A DNA stretch of 56,561 nucleotides from an uncultured beta proteobacterium (GTDB taxonomy: Bacteria; Pseudomonadota; Gammaproteobacteria; Burkholderiales; Burkholderiaceae_B): contig CAJBTJ010000175.1 of NCBI GenBank assembly GCA_903958565.1, positions 1 to 56,561 of the forward strand, in the 5' to 3' direction. The stretch's first letter is position 1. Every line of letters starts with the position of its first letter. The notes beneath the pieces were generated by a model. The model worked only from the letters and a program-made list of their open reading frames with translations, made no database searches and was not told the DNA's origin. This document shows, in pieces, positions 1-11,900 of the stretch. The translations under genes were made by a program, and so were the position numbers.

Positions 1-69
1 AATGGATTGAGTACTTATGCGCTCGAAGTAAAGGCACCCAATAAGGACATTCCATCTTGGACAAAATAA
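1..69 (+). CDS. C-terminal tail of an unidentified protein (5' partial)
   Basis: Reading from base 1 there is an open frame of 22 codons ending in TAA at 67-69, with the tail ALEVKAPNKDIPSWTK. It overlaps the TTG start of the next gene by 13 bases, which would fit an operon with translational coupling. The fragment is too short to assign to a family, and a chance open frame cannot be excluded. If real, it probably belongs to the same catabolic unit as the sugar acid dehydratase that follows. Confidence 0.35.
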   Translation, partial: NGLSTYALEVKAPNKDIPSWTK

Positions 70-1169
70 AGCACGTCGAAATTTCCCTGTGTCGCGTTCC
101 GCTTCGTCAACCTGTAAGCGATGCCAAAGTGCTTACAGGTCGGCAAAAGCCTCTATCGCATGTAGACATACTGACCGCCGAGATCGAGACCACCCATGGC
201 GAAAGAGGCTTTGGTTTTAGTTACTCGTTGCGAGCAGGCGGTTCAGCGTTACTTGCACACGCTCGCGATATTGCTGGGGAACTCATTGGTGAGGACCCAG
301 ACGATATCGGACGACTCTGGGAAAAAATGGCTTGGCTAGGCGCGTCAGTTTCACGAACGGGTGTGACTGTGCAGACCATATCCGCCTTTGACGTGGCGCT
401 GTGGGACCTTAAGGCCAAACGAGCAGGAAAATCCATCGGTAAACTTTTAGGAACCTTCCGAGAAGACGTGCCTTGTTACAACACTTCGGGGGGCTATCTC
501 TCGTCATCAATAGACGAAGTGCTGCACAACGTTGACGTTTCCCTAGAGCGGGGACTAGGGGGTATCAAGCTCAAGGTTGGCCAACCCGAATTAAAGAAAG
601 ATATCGAGCGGGTGCGCACCGTACGAAATCATGTAGGTGACGCCGTCCCCATTATGGTGGACGCCAACCAGCAATGGGACTACACCACCGCATTGCGAGC
701 TGGACGTCAACTAGACGAATTCAATCTGGTCTGGCTGGAGGAGCCGCTCAACGCCTATGACTACGAGGGACACGCGCGCCTGGCAGAACGACTGGATACG
801 CCGATTGCCACTGGAGAGATGCTAAGTAGCGTTGCCGAATGCAGCGAGTTGGTTAAACATCGATCGGTCACCTTCATGCAGGCCGACGTCCCGCGTGTAG
901 GGGGTATCACACCCTTCTTAAAGATTGCGGCATTGTCAGAACTAGCTCACCTGAAGTTGGCGCCGCACTTCGTGATGGAGATCCATATTCACCTTGGTTG
1001 CGCTTACCCGCATGAAGCCTGGGTTGAACACATTGAGTGGCTAGAGTTAGCTTTCAATGAGCGGCTAGAGATCAAGGACGGGCACATGCAATTACCAGAC
1101 AGACCTGGTCTTGGCTTTAGCCTGTCCCCTCAGGCGCAAGGATGGCGGGAGGGTTTGACGCGAATCTAA
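57..1169 (+). CDS. Mandelate racemase/muconate lactonizing enzyme family protein, probable sugar acid dehydratase
   Basis: A 370-residue enolase-superfamily enzyme. It should abstract the proton next to a carboxylate with Mg2+ help. Visible active-site parts are the KxK pair K171/K173, metal ligands D202 (in VDANQQW), E228 (LEEPL) and E254 (TGEML), and the D277/H304 dyad (QADVPRVGG; APHF). This arrangement is that of the mandelate racemase subgroup. The stretch around H304 (HFVMEIHIHL) resembles galactarate/talarate-type dehydratases, so an aldaric or aldonic acid is the likely substrate. The start is TTG at 57, about nine bases after AAGGA at 43-47; an in-frame TAA at 42-44 excludes an earlier start. 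No transporter or aldolase partner lies downstream. Family is certain, substrate is inferred. Confidence 0.85.
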   Translation: MDKIKHVEISLCRVPLRQPVSDAKVLTGRQKPLSHVDILTAEIETTHGERGFGFSYSLRAGGSALLAHARDIAGELIGEDPDDIGRLWEKMAWLGASVSRTGVTVQTISAFDVALWDLKAKRAGKSIGKLLGTFREDVPCYNTSGGYLSSSIDEVLHNVDVSLERGLGGIKLKVGQPELKKDIERVRTVRNHVGDAVPIMVDANQQWDYTTALRAGRQLDEFNLVWLEEPLNAYDYEGHARLAERLDTPIATGEMLSSVAECSELVKHRSVTFMQADVPRVGGITPFLKIAALSELAHLKLAPHFVMEIHIHLGCAYPHEAWVEHIEWLELAFNERLEIKDGHMQLPDRPGLGFSLSPQAQGWREGLTRI

Positions 1170-1257
1170 GCCGACTCAGAAGGGAGTTGCAAGCCAAGCG
1201 TCTAACTTTTGGCCTGACAAATGAAGCGTCAGAGTGCAAAATCAACGAAATTACTGG

Positions 1258-1280
1258 GAAAACTGTAATTTACAGTTTTC
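1258..1280. repeat. Perfect 11-bp inverted repeat, possible operator
   Basis: GAAAACTGTAA (1258-1268) and TTACAGTTTTC (1270-1280) form a perfect dyad around one central base. The stem is AT-rich with no clean T-tract, so an intrinsic terminator is unlikely. A binding site for a dimeric repressor is possible. It lies 89 bases after the dehydratase gene and about 67 bases before the channel gene remnant, in the most AT-rich part of the window. Confidence 0.6.
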
Positions 1281-1285
1281 GTTCA

Positions 1286-1305
1286 ATTACACGAAATATT
1301 ACACG
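1286..1305. repeat. Direct repeat ATTACACG, two copies 12 bp apart
   Basis: ATTACACG occurs at 1286-1293 and again at 1298-1305, spaced roughly one helical turn. This is the kind of layout seen for regulators that bind tandem half-sites. It directly follows the inverted repeat at 1258-1280 in an AT-rich stretch upstream of the remnant outer-membrane gene. A function is inferred only. Confidence 0.45.
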
Positions 1306-1346
1306 TTTGATATTTTATTTTATAAGTCGTTGATTTATATATTATT

Positions 1347-1667
1347 TTGACGAGCCTGGATTTCTGCTCCTCCGCGACAAAAGTCACACTTAACCAAAAG
1401 CCTATTACGACGCTACAGTTAGGGCCTATCTATAAAATCAACCAAACCTTTACCGCCGGCGCGAGTTATTTTTATGTCCACGGCGGCGGTACAACAACGA
1501 ACGGCGTCTATCAAAATAATGAAATCAAGACGCAACGATTTCTTCTAAGCCTTCTAGCCTATACCGACGTCGGCAGGTTCTCCGTGCAATATGGCCGAGA
1601 CATAGAAACCGTCAACGGGTTTACCCAAAGCCGCTTACTTGCGTTGCGCTACATGATCAGTTTTTAA
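1347..1667 (+). pseudogene. Remnant of an outer-membrane channel of the phenol-degradation MetA type (C-terminal part)
   Basis: The open frame encodes 106 residues. From about residue 16 on it looks like the final strands of a beta-barrel: alternating aromatic and polar residues (LQLGPIYKINQ, AGASYFYVHGGG, RFSVQYGRD) and a terminal phenylalanine (YMISF), as in the Phenol_MetA_deg family of some 250-300 residues. There is no signal peptide and roughly the first two thirds are missing. The only start is a TTG with no ribosome binding site, preceded by AT-rich DNA and an in-frame TAA at 1323-1325. I read it as a 5'-truncated gene, likely dead. A genuine short protein is less likely. Confidence 0.6.
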
Positions 1668-1737
1668 ACTAGTCCCACGGCCCACACCATTTTCTGTTGA
1701 TATTCGCAATCTTGAGAGGGGCAGCAGTTCATCGTAT

Positions 1738-2706
1738 TTAACGATCCCGTTCTGTCGCAAACGTACAAAAAGAGAGCAAGGCGGATTTAGCCTCAGAGTC
1801 AGGGAAAGCATCCAAGGCCTGGCGGGCCATGTCAGCCTCAGCGACCGCGCAGCGCTGGGCATGCTCGAGTGCACCGGTATCATGGATCGCTTGTGCAACC
1901 GCATCAAAGTCCGCCTCGCCTTTCTCAATAGCCTGTCTAACAAGATCTCTTTGAGAGTGAGTACCAACTTCTAAAACGCGAATCAAAGGCAAAGTGGGCT
2001 TGCCTTCTCGTAGGTCATCGCCCACGTTTTTACCTAACACCCCCACGTCACCACTGTAATCAAGCACGTCGTCGACTAGCTGGAAAGCCGTCCCAATATG
2101 CCGGCCGTAAGCGGCAGCCGCTTCGCGTTGGGCAGGGGCCGCACCTGCGAGCACCGCCCCCGCTTCGGCAGCAGCCTCAAATAGTTTGGCGGTTTTAAAC
2201 CGCACGACCTGCAAATAACGTGCTTCAGAGACGTCCGGGTCATGGACATTCATCAGCTGGAGTACCTCGCCTTCGGCGATCACCGTCGTGGCGCCCGACA
2301 TAATCTGCATAATCCGCATGTCATCGATGTCGACCATCATCTCAAAAGCGCGGGAATACAGATAGTCCCCCACTAAGACACTCGCAGCATTCCCAAACAC
2401 CGCATTGGCGGTGCTACGACCCCGTCTCAGGGCCGATTCGTCGACGACATCGTCGTGCAACAGAGTCGCCGTGTGGATAAATTCGACCACTGCAGCCATC
2501 AAATGCTGGTGGTTTCCCCGGTACCCTAGGGCCTGGGCCACCAGCAAAACCAGGGCCGGGCGCATGCGCTTGCCGCCCGCTCCAATAATGTAGTCACCGA
2601 TCGTGCGAATCAGCACAACCTCGGAATTGAGGCGAGAACGGATCACAGCATCGACTTCAGCCATGTCTTTAGCCACGAGGGCCAGCAGATTTGAGAGCTT
2701 ATACAC
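1738..2706 (-). CDS. ispB: Polyprenyl (octaprenyl) diphosphate synthase
   Basis: A 322-residue trans-prenyltransferase that makes the long isoprenoid tail of ubiquinone from farnesyl and isopentenyl diphosphate. Both aspartate-rich Mg2+-binding motifs are present: DDVVD at 85-89 and DDVLD at 212-216, with GGKRMRP at 44-50. Length matches IspB. The start is GTG at 2704-2706, preceded by an AAGAAAG-like binding site. The gene is divergent from rplU-rpmA, the usual arrangement in proteobacteria. Tail length (C8 versus another) cannot be read from the sequence. It links functionally to ubiB, ubiJ and ubiE further on. Confidence 0.95.
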   Translation of the reverse strand: MYKLSNLLALVAKDMAEVDAVIRSRLNSEVVLIRTIGDYIIGAGGKRMRPALVLLVAQALGYRGNHQHLMAAVVEFIHTATLLHDDVVDESALRRGRSTANAVFGNAASVLVGDYLYSRAFEMMVDIDDMRIMQIMSGATTVIAEGEVLQLMNVHDPDVSEARYLQVVRFKTAKLFEAAAEAGAVLAGAAPAQREAAAAYGRHIGTAFQLVDDVLDYSGDVGVLGKNVGDDLREGKPTLPLIRVLEVGTHSQRDLVRQAIEKGEADFDAVAQAIHDTGALEHAQRCAVAEADMARQALDAFPDSEAKSALLSFCTFATERDR

Positions 2707-2717
2707 AGAACTTTCTT

Positions 2718-2746
2718 TTGACTTTCAAGTGGTTAGACGCTATTAT
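2718..2746 (+). promoter_or_regulatory. Sigma-70 promoter for rplU-rpmA-obgE
   Basis: A -35 box TTGACT (2718-2723) is followed after exactly 17 bases by a -10 box TATTAT (2741-2746). This predicts a transcript starting near 2753, about 50 bases before the rplU start codon. It is the strongest consensus promoter I see in the window and fits a heavily expressed ribosomal protein operon. Confidence 0.8.
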
Positions 2747-2801
2747 GTCTGGCTCGGCGTTTTGCCGGGATTCCATTTGCACTAAAACAAGAGGTTAACC
2801 C

Positions 2802-3113
2802 ATGTACGCGGTCGTAAAAACTGGTGGCAAGCAGTATCGCATTGCTACTGGCGAAAAACTTAAAATAGAACAGATACCGGCAGACATTGGGCAAGAGATT
2901 ACGCTAGACCAGGTGCTATCCGTAGGCGAAGGTGACCAATTAAAGATTGGCACTCCGCTTGTGGCTGGCGCGGTGGTTAAAGCTACAGTTCTTGCACAAG
3001 GACGCCATGCCAAGGTCACGATCTTCAAGATGCGTCGTCGCAAGCACTATCAGAAGCATCAGGGCCACCGTCAAAACTACACCGAGATTCTCATTGGTGA
3101 AATCAAGGCTTAA
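2802..3113 (+). CDS. rplU: 50S ribosomal protein L21
   Basis: A 103-residue protein of the length usual for bL21. It begins [13 protein letters not shown] and carries the basic [18 protein letters not shown] stretch near the C-terminus that contacts 23S rRNA. An AAGAGG binding site lies just upstream of the ATG. It is first in the rplU-rpmA-obgE run behind a strong promoter. Confidence 0.97.
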   Translation: MYAVVKTGGKQYRIATGEKLKIEQIPADIGQEITLDQVLSVGEGDQLKIGTPLVAGAVVKATVLAQGRHAKVTIFKMRRRKHYQKHQGHRQNYTEILIGEIKA

Positions 3114-3156
3114 TTGCCTGTTTCATCGAATCACGGAAAAGCACCAGGAGTAAAAA

Positions 3157-3417
3157 ATGGCACAGAAAAAAGGCGGGGGCTCTACCCGCAACGGTCGCGA
3201 CTCAGAATCGAAACGTCTAGGCGTTAAAGCCTACGGTGGCGAACTGATCCCGGCCGGTTCAATCATCGTGCGTCAGCGCGGCACGACGTTTCATCCCGGC
3301 ACCAACGTTGGTATCGGCAAGGATCACACTCTTTTTGCGTTAACCGACGGTCACGTTAAGTTTGCAGTCAAAGGCAAACTCAATAAGTCGACTGTTTCGA
3401 TTATCGCTGCAGAGTAA
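3157..3417 (+). CDS. rpmA: 50S ribosomal protein L27
   Basis: An 86-residue bL27, starting [16 protein letters not shown]. This glycine-rich basic N-terminus reaches the peptidyl transferase centre, and no extra leader needing cleavage is present. The binding site CAGGAG precedes the ATG. It lies 43 bases after rplU and is followed by an intrinsic terminator, so obgE may be read partly by readthrough or from its own promoter. Confidence 0.97.
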   Translation: MAQKKGGGSTRNGRDSESKRLGVKAYGGELIPAGSIIVRQRGTTFHPGTNVGIGKDHTLFALTDGHVKFAVKGKLNKSTVSIIAAE

Positions 3418-3432
3418 TCCGCGAGTCAGTCC

Positions 3433-3465
3433 AAAAAGCCCTGTCGCGAGCGGCAGGGCTTTTTA
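3433..3465 (+). terminator. Intrinsic terminator after rpmA
   Basis: AAAAAGCCCTG (3433-3443) pairs with CAGGGCTTTTT (3454-3464), giving a GC-rich stem that ends in a T-run. It stands 16 bases after the rpmA stop and before obgE, and may lower obgE transcription relative to the ribosomal protein genes. Confidence 0.85.
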
Positions 3466-3482
3466 TTTAACGGTAGGAACCT

Positions 3483-4604
3483 ATGAAATTCGTCGACGAA
3501 GCCACTATTGAAGTCATTGCTGGGAAAGGCGGCAATGGCTCTCATAGCTTTCGCCGCGAGAAATTCATCCCAAAGGGTGGGCCAGACGGCGGCGATGGGG
3601 GCAAAGGGGGTAGCGTCTTTGCAGCGGCCGACCGCAACATCAACACCTTGATTGATTTCCGTTACGCACGCAAACATGTCGGTCGTAACGGCGAGCACGG
3701 TCGTGGAGCGGATCAATATGGCGCAGCGGCTGATGACATCACACTGCGCGTACCTGTCGGGACCATCATTTTTGACGCAGAGACGGGTGAAGAGCTCTTC
3801 GACATGACGCATCATGGCCAAAAGGTCGTGCTGGCCGCAGGCGGAGACGGCGGGCTCGGCAACGTACACTTCAAGTCCAGCGTGAATCGTGCCCCTAAGC
3901 AATGGACGCCAGGCAAAGAAGGCGAACACCGACGCTTACGCATGGAACTAAAAGTTCTTGCGGACGTCGGCTTGCTTGGCATGCCTAACGCAGGCAAATC
4001 GACCCTCATCAGCCGCATCTCAAACGCAAAGCCCAAGATCGCTGACTATCCGTTCACCACGCTGCACCCAAACCTCGGCGTCGTCCGAACTTCCGAGTCA
4101 CGCAGCTTTGTGGTGGCGGATATTCCTGGTTTGATTGAAGGCGCTTCAGAGGGCGCGGGGCTGGGCCATTTGTTTTTGCGGCATTTATCGCGCACTCGCA
4201 TTTTGTTGCATATTGTCGATGTCTCTTCGCACGATCCCGATGAGGACGCAGTCTCACGTGCGGTGGGCGAAGCCCGCGCCATCGTCGAAGAATTGCGTCT
4301 GTATGACGAAACGCTTCACAGCAAACCGCGCTGGCTCGTACTGAACAAGCTAGATATGGTGCCCAACCCAGAAGAAGTGAAAAAGCGCTTCTGCAAAGAA
4401 TACAAATGGAAGGGGCCCGTGTATGCGATCTCCGCTTTGTCGGGTGATGGCACGCAGCAACTGATCTGGGATTTGCAAGACGCGATCGATGCTTATCGTC
4501 AAGAAGACAATATTGCAGAAGATAAAGCAGACGGCACCTATGTTGCCGAAGATCCGCGTTTTGATGAAACCCGCAGCGCCGGGCCAGCACCCAACACTGA
4601 CTAA
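3483..4604 (+). CDS. obgE: GTPase Obg
   Basis: A 373-residue GTPase tied to late 50S assembly and growth control. The N-terminal glycine-rich Obg fold covers about residues 1-158 ([22 protein letters not shown]). The G domain follows: P-loop GMPNAGKS at 166-173, DIPG at 213-216, NKLD at 288-291. The C-terminal tail is acidic and variable, as in other betaproteobacteria. The binding site TAGGAA lies four bases before the ATG. The rplU-rpmA-obgE order is conserved widely. Confidence 0.97.
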   Translation: MKFVDEATIEVIAGKGGNGSHSFRREKFIPKGGPDGGDGGKGGSVFAAADRNINTLIDFRYARKHVGRNGEHGRGADQYGAAADDITLRVPVGTIIFDAETGEELFDMTHHGQKVVLAAGGDGGLGNVHFKSSVNRAPKQWTPGKEGEHRRLRMELKVLADVGLLGMPNAGKSTLISRISNAKPKIADYPFTTLHPNLGVVRTSESRSFVVADIPGLIEGASEGAGLGHLFLRHLSRTRILLHIVDVSSHDPDEDAVSRAVGEARAIVEELRLYDETLHSKPRWLVLNKLDMVPNPEEVKKRFCKEYKWKGPVYAISALSGDGTQQLIWDLQDAIDAYRQEDNIAEDKADGTYVAEDPRFDETRSAGPAPNTD

Positions 4605-4619
4605 CCTCTGTCAACCGTC

Positions 4620-5759
4620 ATGACCGCCTCTACCGCTCAAGTCTCTGTCATTGCTTCGGCCTCACGCATCGTGTCCAAGGTAGGCTCTTCCCTTGTCACT
4701 AACGATGGCAAAGGCTTGGATCGAGAGGCCGTTGCACAATGGGCTGGGCAAATCGCCGCCTTGCGGCAGCAAGGCAAGCAAGTGGTGTTGGTATCGAGCG
4801 GTGCGATTGCCGAGGGGATGGCGCGTCTCGGCTGGGACAAGCGCCCGACCTCGATGCACGAACTTCAAGCCGCGGCAGCCGTTGGCCAAATGGGCTTGGC
4901 TCAGGCTTACGAGGTCGCCTTTGCTAAGCACAATCTGCGCACCGCACAAATTCTGCTCACGCACGAAGACCTCGCGGATCGTCAGAGGTATCTGAATGCA
5001 CGCTCTACGCTCTTCGCGTTATTACGTCTGGGCGTCGTGCCTATCGTCAATGAAAACGATACCGTTGCGACGGACGAAATCGCGGTAGGTGACAACGACA
5101 CGCTCGGTGCACTGGTCACCAATCTGATTGAAGCGGATGCCCTCATCATCCTGACCGATCAACGCGGGCTGTACGAATCTGACCCCCGTCAAAATCCAAA
5201 CGCTAAATTTGTAGCCCATGCGCTCGCAGGTGATTTAAATTTAGAAGCCATGGCGGGCGGCACTGGCTCAGGTATCGGCAAGGGTGGCATGCTCACCAAA
5301 ATTTTGGCGGCAAAGCGCGCTGCGCGCAGCGGTGCGCACACTGTGATCGCTTCAGGCCGTGAACAAGACGTGATGGTTCGCCTGGCGGCTGGCGAATGCA
5401 TCGGCTCGGAACTGCGGGCTGAGTTACCTGTTCTGTCGGCCCGAAAACAATGGATGGCCGATCACCTCAGGTTACGCGGCAAACTAATTCTTGATGCTGG
5501 CGCAACAAAAGCCCTGCTCGAAGAGGGCAAAAGCTTATTGCCGATCGGGGTTAAGGAGGTCCAGGGTGAATTCGAGACGGGTGATGTCGTCGCCTGTATC
5601 GACCCGACAGGCAAAGAGTGCGCTCGGGGCTTGGTGAACTATTCAGCCTCGGACACCCGACGTATCATGGGCCAACCATCGTCCAAAATCGCAGACATTC
5701 TGGGTAGCGTGGCAGAGACAGAACTGATGCACCGCGACAATCTGATCATTCTTGACTGA
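4620..5759 (+). CDS. proB: Glutamate 5-kinase
   Basis: A 379-residue kinase that makes gamma-glutamyl phosphate, the first step of proline synthesis. The amino acid kinase domain occupies about residues 14-265 ([31 protein letters not shown]), followed by a C-terminal PUA domain from about residue 285 ([13 protein letters not shown]). It starts 15 bases after obgE, a common neighbour in Burkholderiales. Feedback inhibition by proline is a family property. Confidence 0.96.
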   Translation: MTASTAQVSVIASASRIVSKVGSSLVTNDGKGLDREAVAQWAGQIAALRQQGKQVVLVSSGAIAEGMARLGWDKRPTSMHELQAAAAVGQMGLAQAYEVAFAKHNLRTAQILLTHEDLADRQRYLNARSTLFALLRLGVVPIVNENDTVATDEIAVGDNDTLGALVTNLIEADALIILTDQRGLYESDPRQNPNAKFVAHALAGDLNLEAMAGGTGSGIGKGGMLTKILAAKRAARSGAHTVIASGREQDVMVRLAAGECIGSELRAELPVLSARKQWMADHLRLRGKLILDAGATKALLEEGKSLLPIGVKEVQGEFETGDVVACIDPTGKECARGLVNYSASDTRRIMGQPSSKIADILGSVAETELMHRDNLIILD

Positions 5760-5798
5760 GTTCTAAGGAGTTCTCCTCCCAAACGAAGCAAGAAGCCC

Positions 5799-5804
5799 TA
5801 TACT
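5799..5804 (+). promoter_or_regulatory. Candidate -10 box for the thiC leader
   Basis: TATACT at 5799-5804 would start transcription near 5811, a few bases before the first paired stem of the TPP riboswitch at 5815. No convincing -35 box lies 16-18 bases upstream. The position relative to the riboswitch is the main support. Confidence 0.4.
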
Positions 5805-5814
5805 TTGCACCATT

Positions 5815-5892
5815 ATGCGGGGGTACTTGGCAAGTCGCCAGGTTGAGAGAGTCCCTTCGTACCAGTACGGATAATGCCGATGCTGGGAGCGC

Positions 5893-5894
<2 letters not shown>
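5815..5894 (+). ncRNA. TPP riboswitch (thi box) controlling thiC
   Basis: The aptamer is closed by ATGCG (5815-5819) pairing with CGCAT (5890-5894). Inside are the conserved elements in order: a G-rich GGGGGTACTTGG, then TTGAGAGA near 5843-5850 corresponding to the usual CTGAGA, CCCTT at 5853-5857, and GGATAATGCC at 5869-5878. These bind the pyrimidine and pyrophosphate ends of thiamine pyrophosphate. It sits 58 bases before thiC, so high TPP should shut thiC off. Confidence 0.93.
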
Positions 5895-7866
<1,972 letters not shown>

Positions 7867-7887
7867 CTGAGCAAACTAGACTTAACG

Positions 7888-8982
7888 ATGTCAACGACCA
7901 GACTGTCCCTCGTCAACGCCGCAAAAGGCGTTGGCTGTCTGGTCATTGTCATCCACCACTTAGCTGTGTATGGGCCGATGTCTGAAGTGATCGGCGCCCA
8001 GTACCCAAAACTGATCGAAGCACTGATTGTCTACGGCAAGCTCGCGGTACAAATGTTTTTTGTCTTCGGCGGATACTTTGTCGCCGCACAAATGGCCCCT
8101 CGGGCTGCGCCGATTGCGCTAGAGGTCCCTACCCTGGTCTGGAAACGCTACAAGCGGCTCATTACGCCCTTTCTGTTTGCCGTGACGCTGGCAGCGCTCA
8201 TTACCGCGCTTGTACGTCCTTGGTTTATTCATGACTCACTGTCGGCAGCTCCAACCTTTGGTCAACTGCTTGCACACGTTTTTTTACTCTATGACTTGAT
8301 TGGTTTGGAAGCGCTCTCGGCAGGGGTTTGGTATGTCGCGATTGATTTTCAACTGTTTGCTTTGACGGCAATTTTTACCGCCTTATGCTGGCGAATGCCT
8401 ACGAATCTGCAACGCGTTTACCCACTGATCATTATTGCGCTCACGGCCTTTTCTCTTTGGGTGCTGAACCGCAATGACGCCCTCGAGGCCTATGCACCAT
8501 TTTTCATTGGTTATTACGGCTTGGGCGTGCTGGCTTATTGGACAGCACACACACGCTTAGGTCGCTTCGGGCTCGTACTAATCGCACTGCTTGGTGTGGT
8601 GGCGTTATGGCTGGAGTTTCGCAAGGCGGTCGCAACCGCCACGATCACGGCCTTGCTGCTAGCGCTTGCCGGTCTACGCGGTCGACTGGAACACTGGGGT
8701 GATCACCCCGCACTGAACTGGCTAGGCGAGCGCTCTTACTCAATTTTTTTAATTCACTACGGCATCTGCATTGGTATCAATGCGCTGTGGAGTCTCTGGT
8801 TCCCTACCGGCCTATGGATCAACGCGGCGGGTATCGTTGTCGCGGTCGGCCTATCCTTAGCGGCGGGCGCCTTACTGTATCGCCTCGTCGAAACACGCAA
8901 CAATGCGTTGGGCCTTAACGCACGAACTGGATTTCTGGTGGCAGCAGTCGCCCTCACCTTGATGCTTGAGCGGTCTATCTAA
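7888..8982 (+). CDS. Membrane acyltransferase 3 family protein
   Basis: A 364-residue polytopic membrane protein with about ten hydrophobic segments. The N-terminal VIHHLAVYG carries the histidine typical of the acyltransferase 3 family (OafA/NodX-like), which moves acetyl or other acyl groups onto cell-surface sugars. SYSIFLIHYG near residue 285 is another family landmark. The gene starts 21 bases after thiC and may be read with it, though nothing ties it to thiamine. It ends seven bases from the convergent metH. Acceptor and acyl donor are unknown. Confidence 0.75.
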   Translation: MSTTRLSLVNAAKGVGCLVIVIHHLAVYGPMSEVIGAQYPKLIEALIVYGKLAVQMFFVFGGYFVAAQMAPRAAPIALEVPTLVWKRYKRLITPFLFAVTLAALITALVRPWFIHDSLSAAPTFGQLLAHVFLLYDLIGLEALSAGVWYVAIDFQLFALTAIFTALCWRMPTNLQRVYPLIIIALTAFSLWVLNRNDALEAYAPFFIGYYGLGVLAYWTAHTRLGRFGLVLIALLGVVALWLEFRKAVATATITALLLALAGLRGRLEHWGDHPALNWLGERSYSIFLIHYGICIGINALWSLWFPTGLWINAAGIVVAVGLSLAAGALLYRLVETRNNALGLNARTGFLVAAVALTLMLERSI

Positions 8983-8988
8983 GGCCAG

Positions 8989-11900
8989 TTAGCCTAAGTT
9001 AGGCGCCAAGGTGCGCTTGACATCTTTCTCGGTACGCCCAGAACGCTTCACGTAATCCTCGACCTGATCCTCACCAATCGGGCCCACGCTGAAGTACTGC
9101 GACTGCGGATGACTGAAATAAAAACCTGACACACTCGCAGCGGGATGCATCGCGTAACTTTCAGTCAGCATCATGCCGATGTCTGCGCCGTCGAGCACCT
9201 CAAACATCTCGCGCTTGACCACATGCTCCGGGCACGCGGGATAACCTGGTGCAGGTCGAATGCCCACGTACTGCTCTTTGATCATCTGCTCGTTCGTCAG
9301 TGCTTCGTTCGCGGCGTAACCCCACAAATCTTGACGTACGCGCGCATGGAGCGCTTCAGCGAATGCCTCTGCCATGCGGTCGGCTAACGACTTAAACATA
9401 ATGGAAGAGTAATCGTCGTTCGCACGTTCAAACTCTTGCTCTTTCTTATCAACGCCGATTCCAGCGGTGACAGCAAACAGGCCGATGTAGTCCATCACGC
9501 CAGAAGATTTAGGCGCAATAAAGTCGGCCAAGCATTTGTTTTCAACGCCCTCGCGCTTGATGCCTTGTTGGCGCAAGCCGCGCCACGTAAACAAAACCTT
9601 CTCGCGCGTTTCGTCTTGATAAATCTCGATATCGTCATCATTAACGGTATTGGCCGGATAGAATGAAACCACACCATTCGCCGTCAGCCACCGTCCGTCA
9701 ATCATCCGCTTAAGCATCGCCTGGCCATCGAGATGGACTTTACGCGCCTGCTCACCCACGACATGGTCATCGAGGATGGCGGGAAACTGGCCAAACAAAC
9801 TCCAGGTTTGGAAGAACGGCGTCCAGTCAATAAAACGGGCCAGCTCCGCCAAATCAAAATTCTTAAATGTACGACGCCCAATAAACTTGGGGCGGGGTGG
9901 CTGATAGGCAGACCAATCAATCACTGGCTTAGCTGCGCGCGCATCCGTCATGGACATCAAGGGTGCGATCTGACGATTAGCATGGCGGCGGCGCACGTCT
10001 TCGTACTCAACAGCCAACTCTTCGAGATAGGTATTCGCCGTTTCAGACACTAGGTTCTGCGCAACGCCAACTGAACGACTCGCGTCCGGAACATAAATAA
10101 CCGGACCTTCGTAGTGCGGGGCAATCTTCACGGCGGTATGAACACGACTGGTCGTTGCGCCGCCAATCATGAGGGGGATCTTGCGGCTTCGAAAGTATTC
10201 GTCCCGCTGCATTTCACTGGCCACGTATGCCATTTCTTCAAGGCTAGGTGTAATGAGCCCAGACAAACCAATCACATCGGCTTTCTCGGCCTTGGCACGT
10301 GCCAAAATTTCGGCAGCAGGGACCATGACACCCATGTTGATGACTTCAAAGTTATTGCACTGAAGCACAACCGTGACAATATTCTTACCGATATCGTGCA
10401 CATCGCCTTTGACGGTCGCGATCACGATCTTGCCTTTAGCGCGGACATCGCCCCCAGCCGCGGCAATTAATTTTTTCTCTTCTTCGATGAAGGGAACAAG
10501 ATGTCCAACAGCTTGCTTCATCACGCGGGCAGATTTGACGACCTGAGGCAAGAACATTTTGCCTTCGCCGAATAAATCGCCGACGATATTCATGCCATCC
10601 ATCAGAGGGCCTTCGATGACCTCAATGGGTCGGCCGCCACGGTCAGCGATTTGCTGACGAATCTCTTCGGTGTCCTCAATAATGAATTGCGTATTGCCAT
10701 GGACCATCGCATGCGCGAGTCGTTTTTCAACGGCCTGCTCTCGCCACGTGAGGTCTTCTTCACGCTTGGTGCCTGAACCCTTAACGGAATCCGCAAAAGC
10801 AACCAAACGTTCGGTAGGTGTGCGCGTGTCCGTTGGGTCTGTATGTCCGACCGGCTGAGCGCGATCGAGCACCACGTCTTCCACGAGATCACGTAATGCA
10901 GGAGGCAGTTCCGCATACACGCCCAGCTGGCCGGCATTGACGATACCCATCGTCATGCCTTCGCGGATGGCGTAATACAGAAAGACCGTGTGAATCGCTT
11001 CTCGCATCGGCTCATTGCCGCGGAACGAAAAGCTTACGTTTGATACGCCACCGGAAATGCGCGCATGGGGCAACGACGCACGAATCCATTTCGTCGATTC
11101 GATGAAATCCACAGCGTAGTGGTTATGCTCATCAATGCCGGTTGCGATTGCGAAAACGTTTGGATCAAAAATAATATCTTCTGGGGGAAAGCCCACAACA
11201 TCGACCAGCAGACGGTACGCGCGCGTACAAATTTCTTTGCGGCGTTCAAGCGTATCGGCCTGGCCTTTTTCGTCAAAAGCCATGACCACCGCTGCCGCGC
11301 CGTAGCGACGACATAGCTGCGCTTGTTTAAGGAAGGGCTCTTCGCCTTCCTTGAGCGAAATCGAATTGACAATCGACTTACCCTGCACACACTTGAGGCC
11401 TGTTTCGATCACCGACCACTTCGAGCTGTCAATCATGACAGGCACGCGCGCGATATCGGGCTCAGAGGCAATCAGGTTTAAGAACCTGTGCATGCAGGCC
11501 AACGAGTCCAACATGGCTTCATCCATGTTGATGTCGATAATCTGTGCACCGCTTTCGACTTGTTGGCGCGCGACAGCAACGGCTTCGTCGTATTTCTCTT
11601 CACGAATCAGGCGAGCAAACATTTTGCTGCCGGTCACGTTGGTACGCTCACCCACGTTCACAAACAGCGTAGAGTCATCGATGTTTAAGGCTTCGAGGCC
11701 CGACAGTCTTGTTTTGACTGCGATGTCTGGCACGACACGAATCGGGCACACAGACACTTTCGCTGCAATCGCCGCAATGTGCTCAGGCGTCGTTCCACAA
11801 CAACCGCCCACCATGTTAACGAAACCTGCGCGCGCGAACTCTTCAAGCAAGCTCGAGGTGTCGGCTGGCGTCTCATCAAAACCCGTCTCGCTCATCGGGT

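Noticed and set aside
1263-1275. CTGTAATTTACAG as a LexA (SOS) box
   Set aside because: The spacing between CTG and CAG is seven, not the ten bases of the proteobacterial LexA site.
8992-9004. Palindrome GCCTAAGTTAGGC at the acyltransferase-metH junction
   Set aside because: It is short, lies at the very end of metH coding sequence, and has no T-run on either strand.
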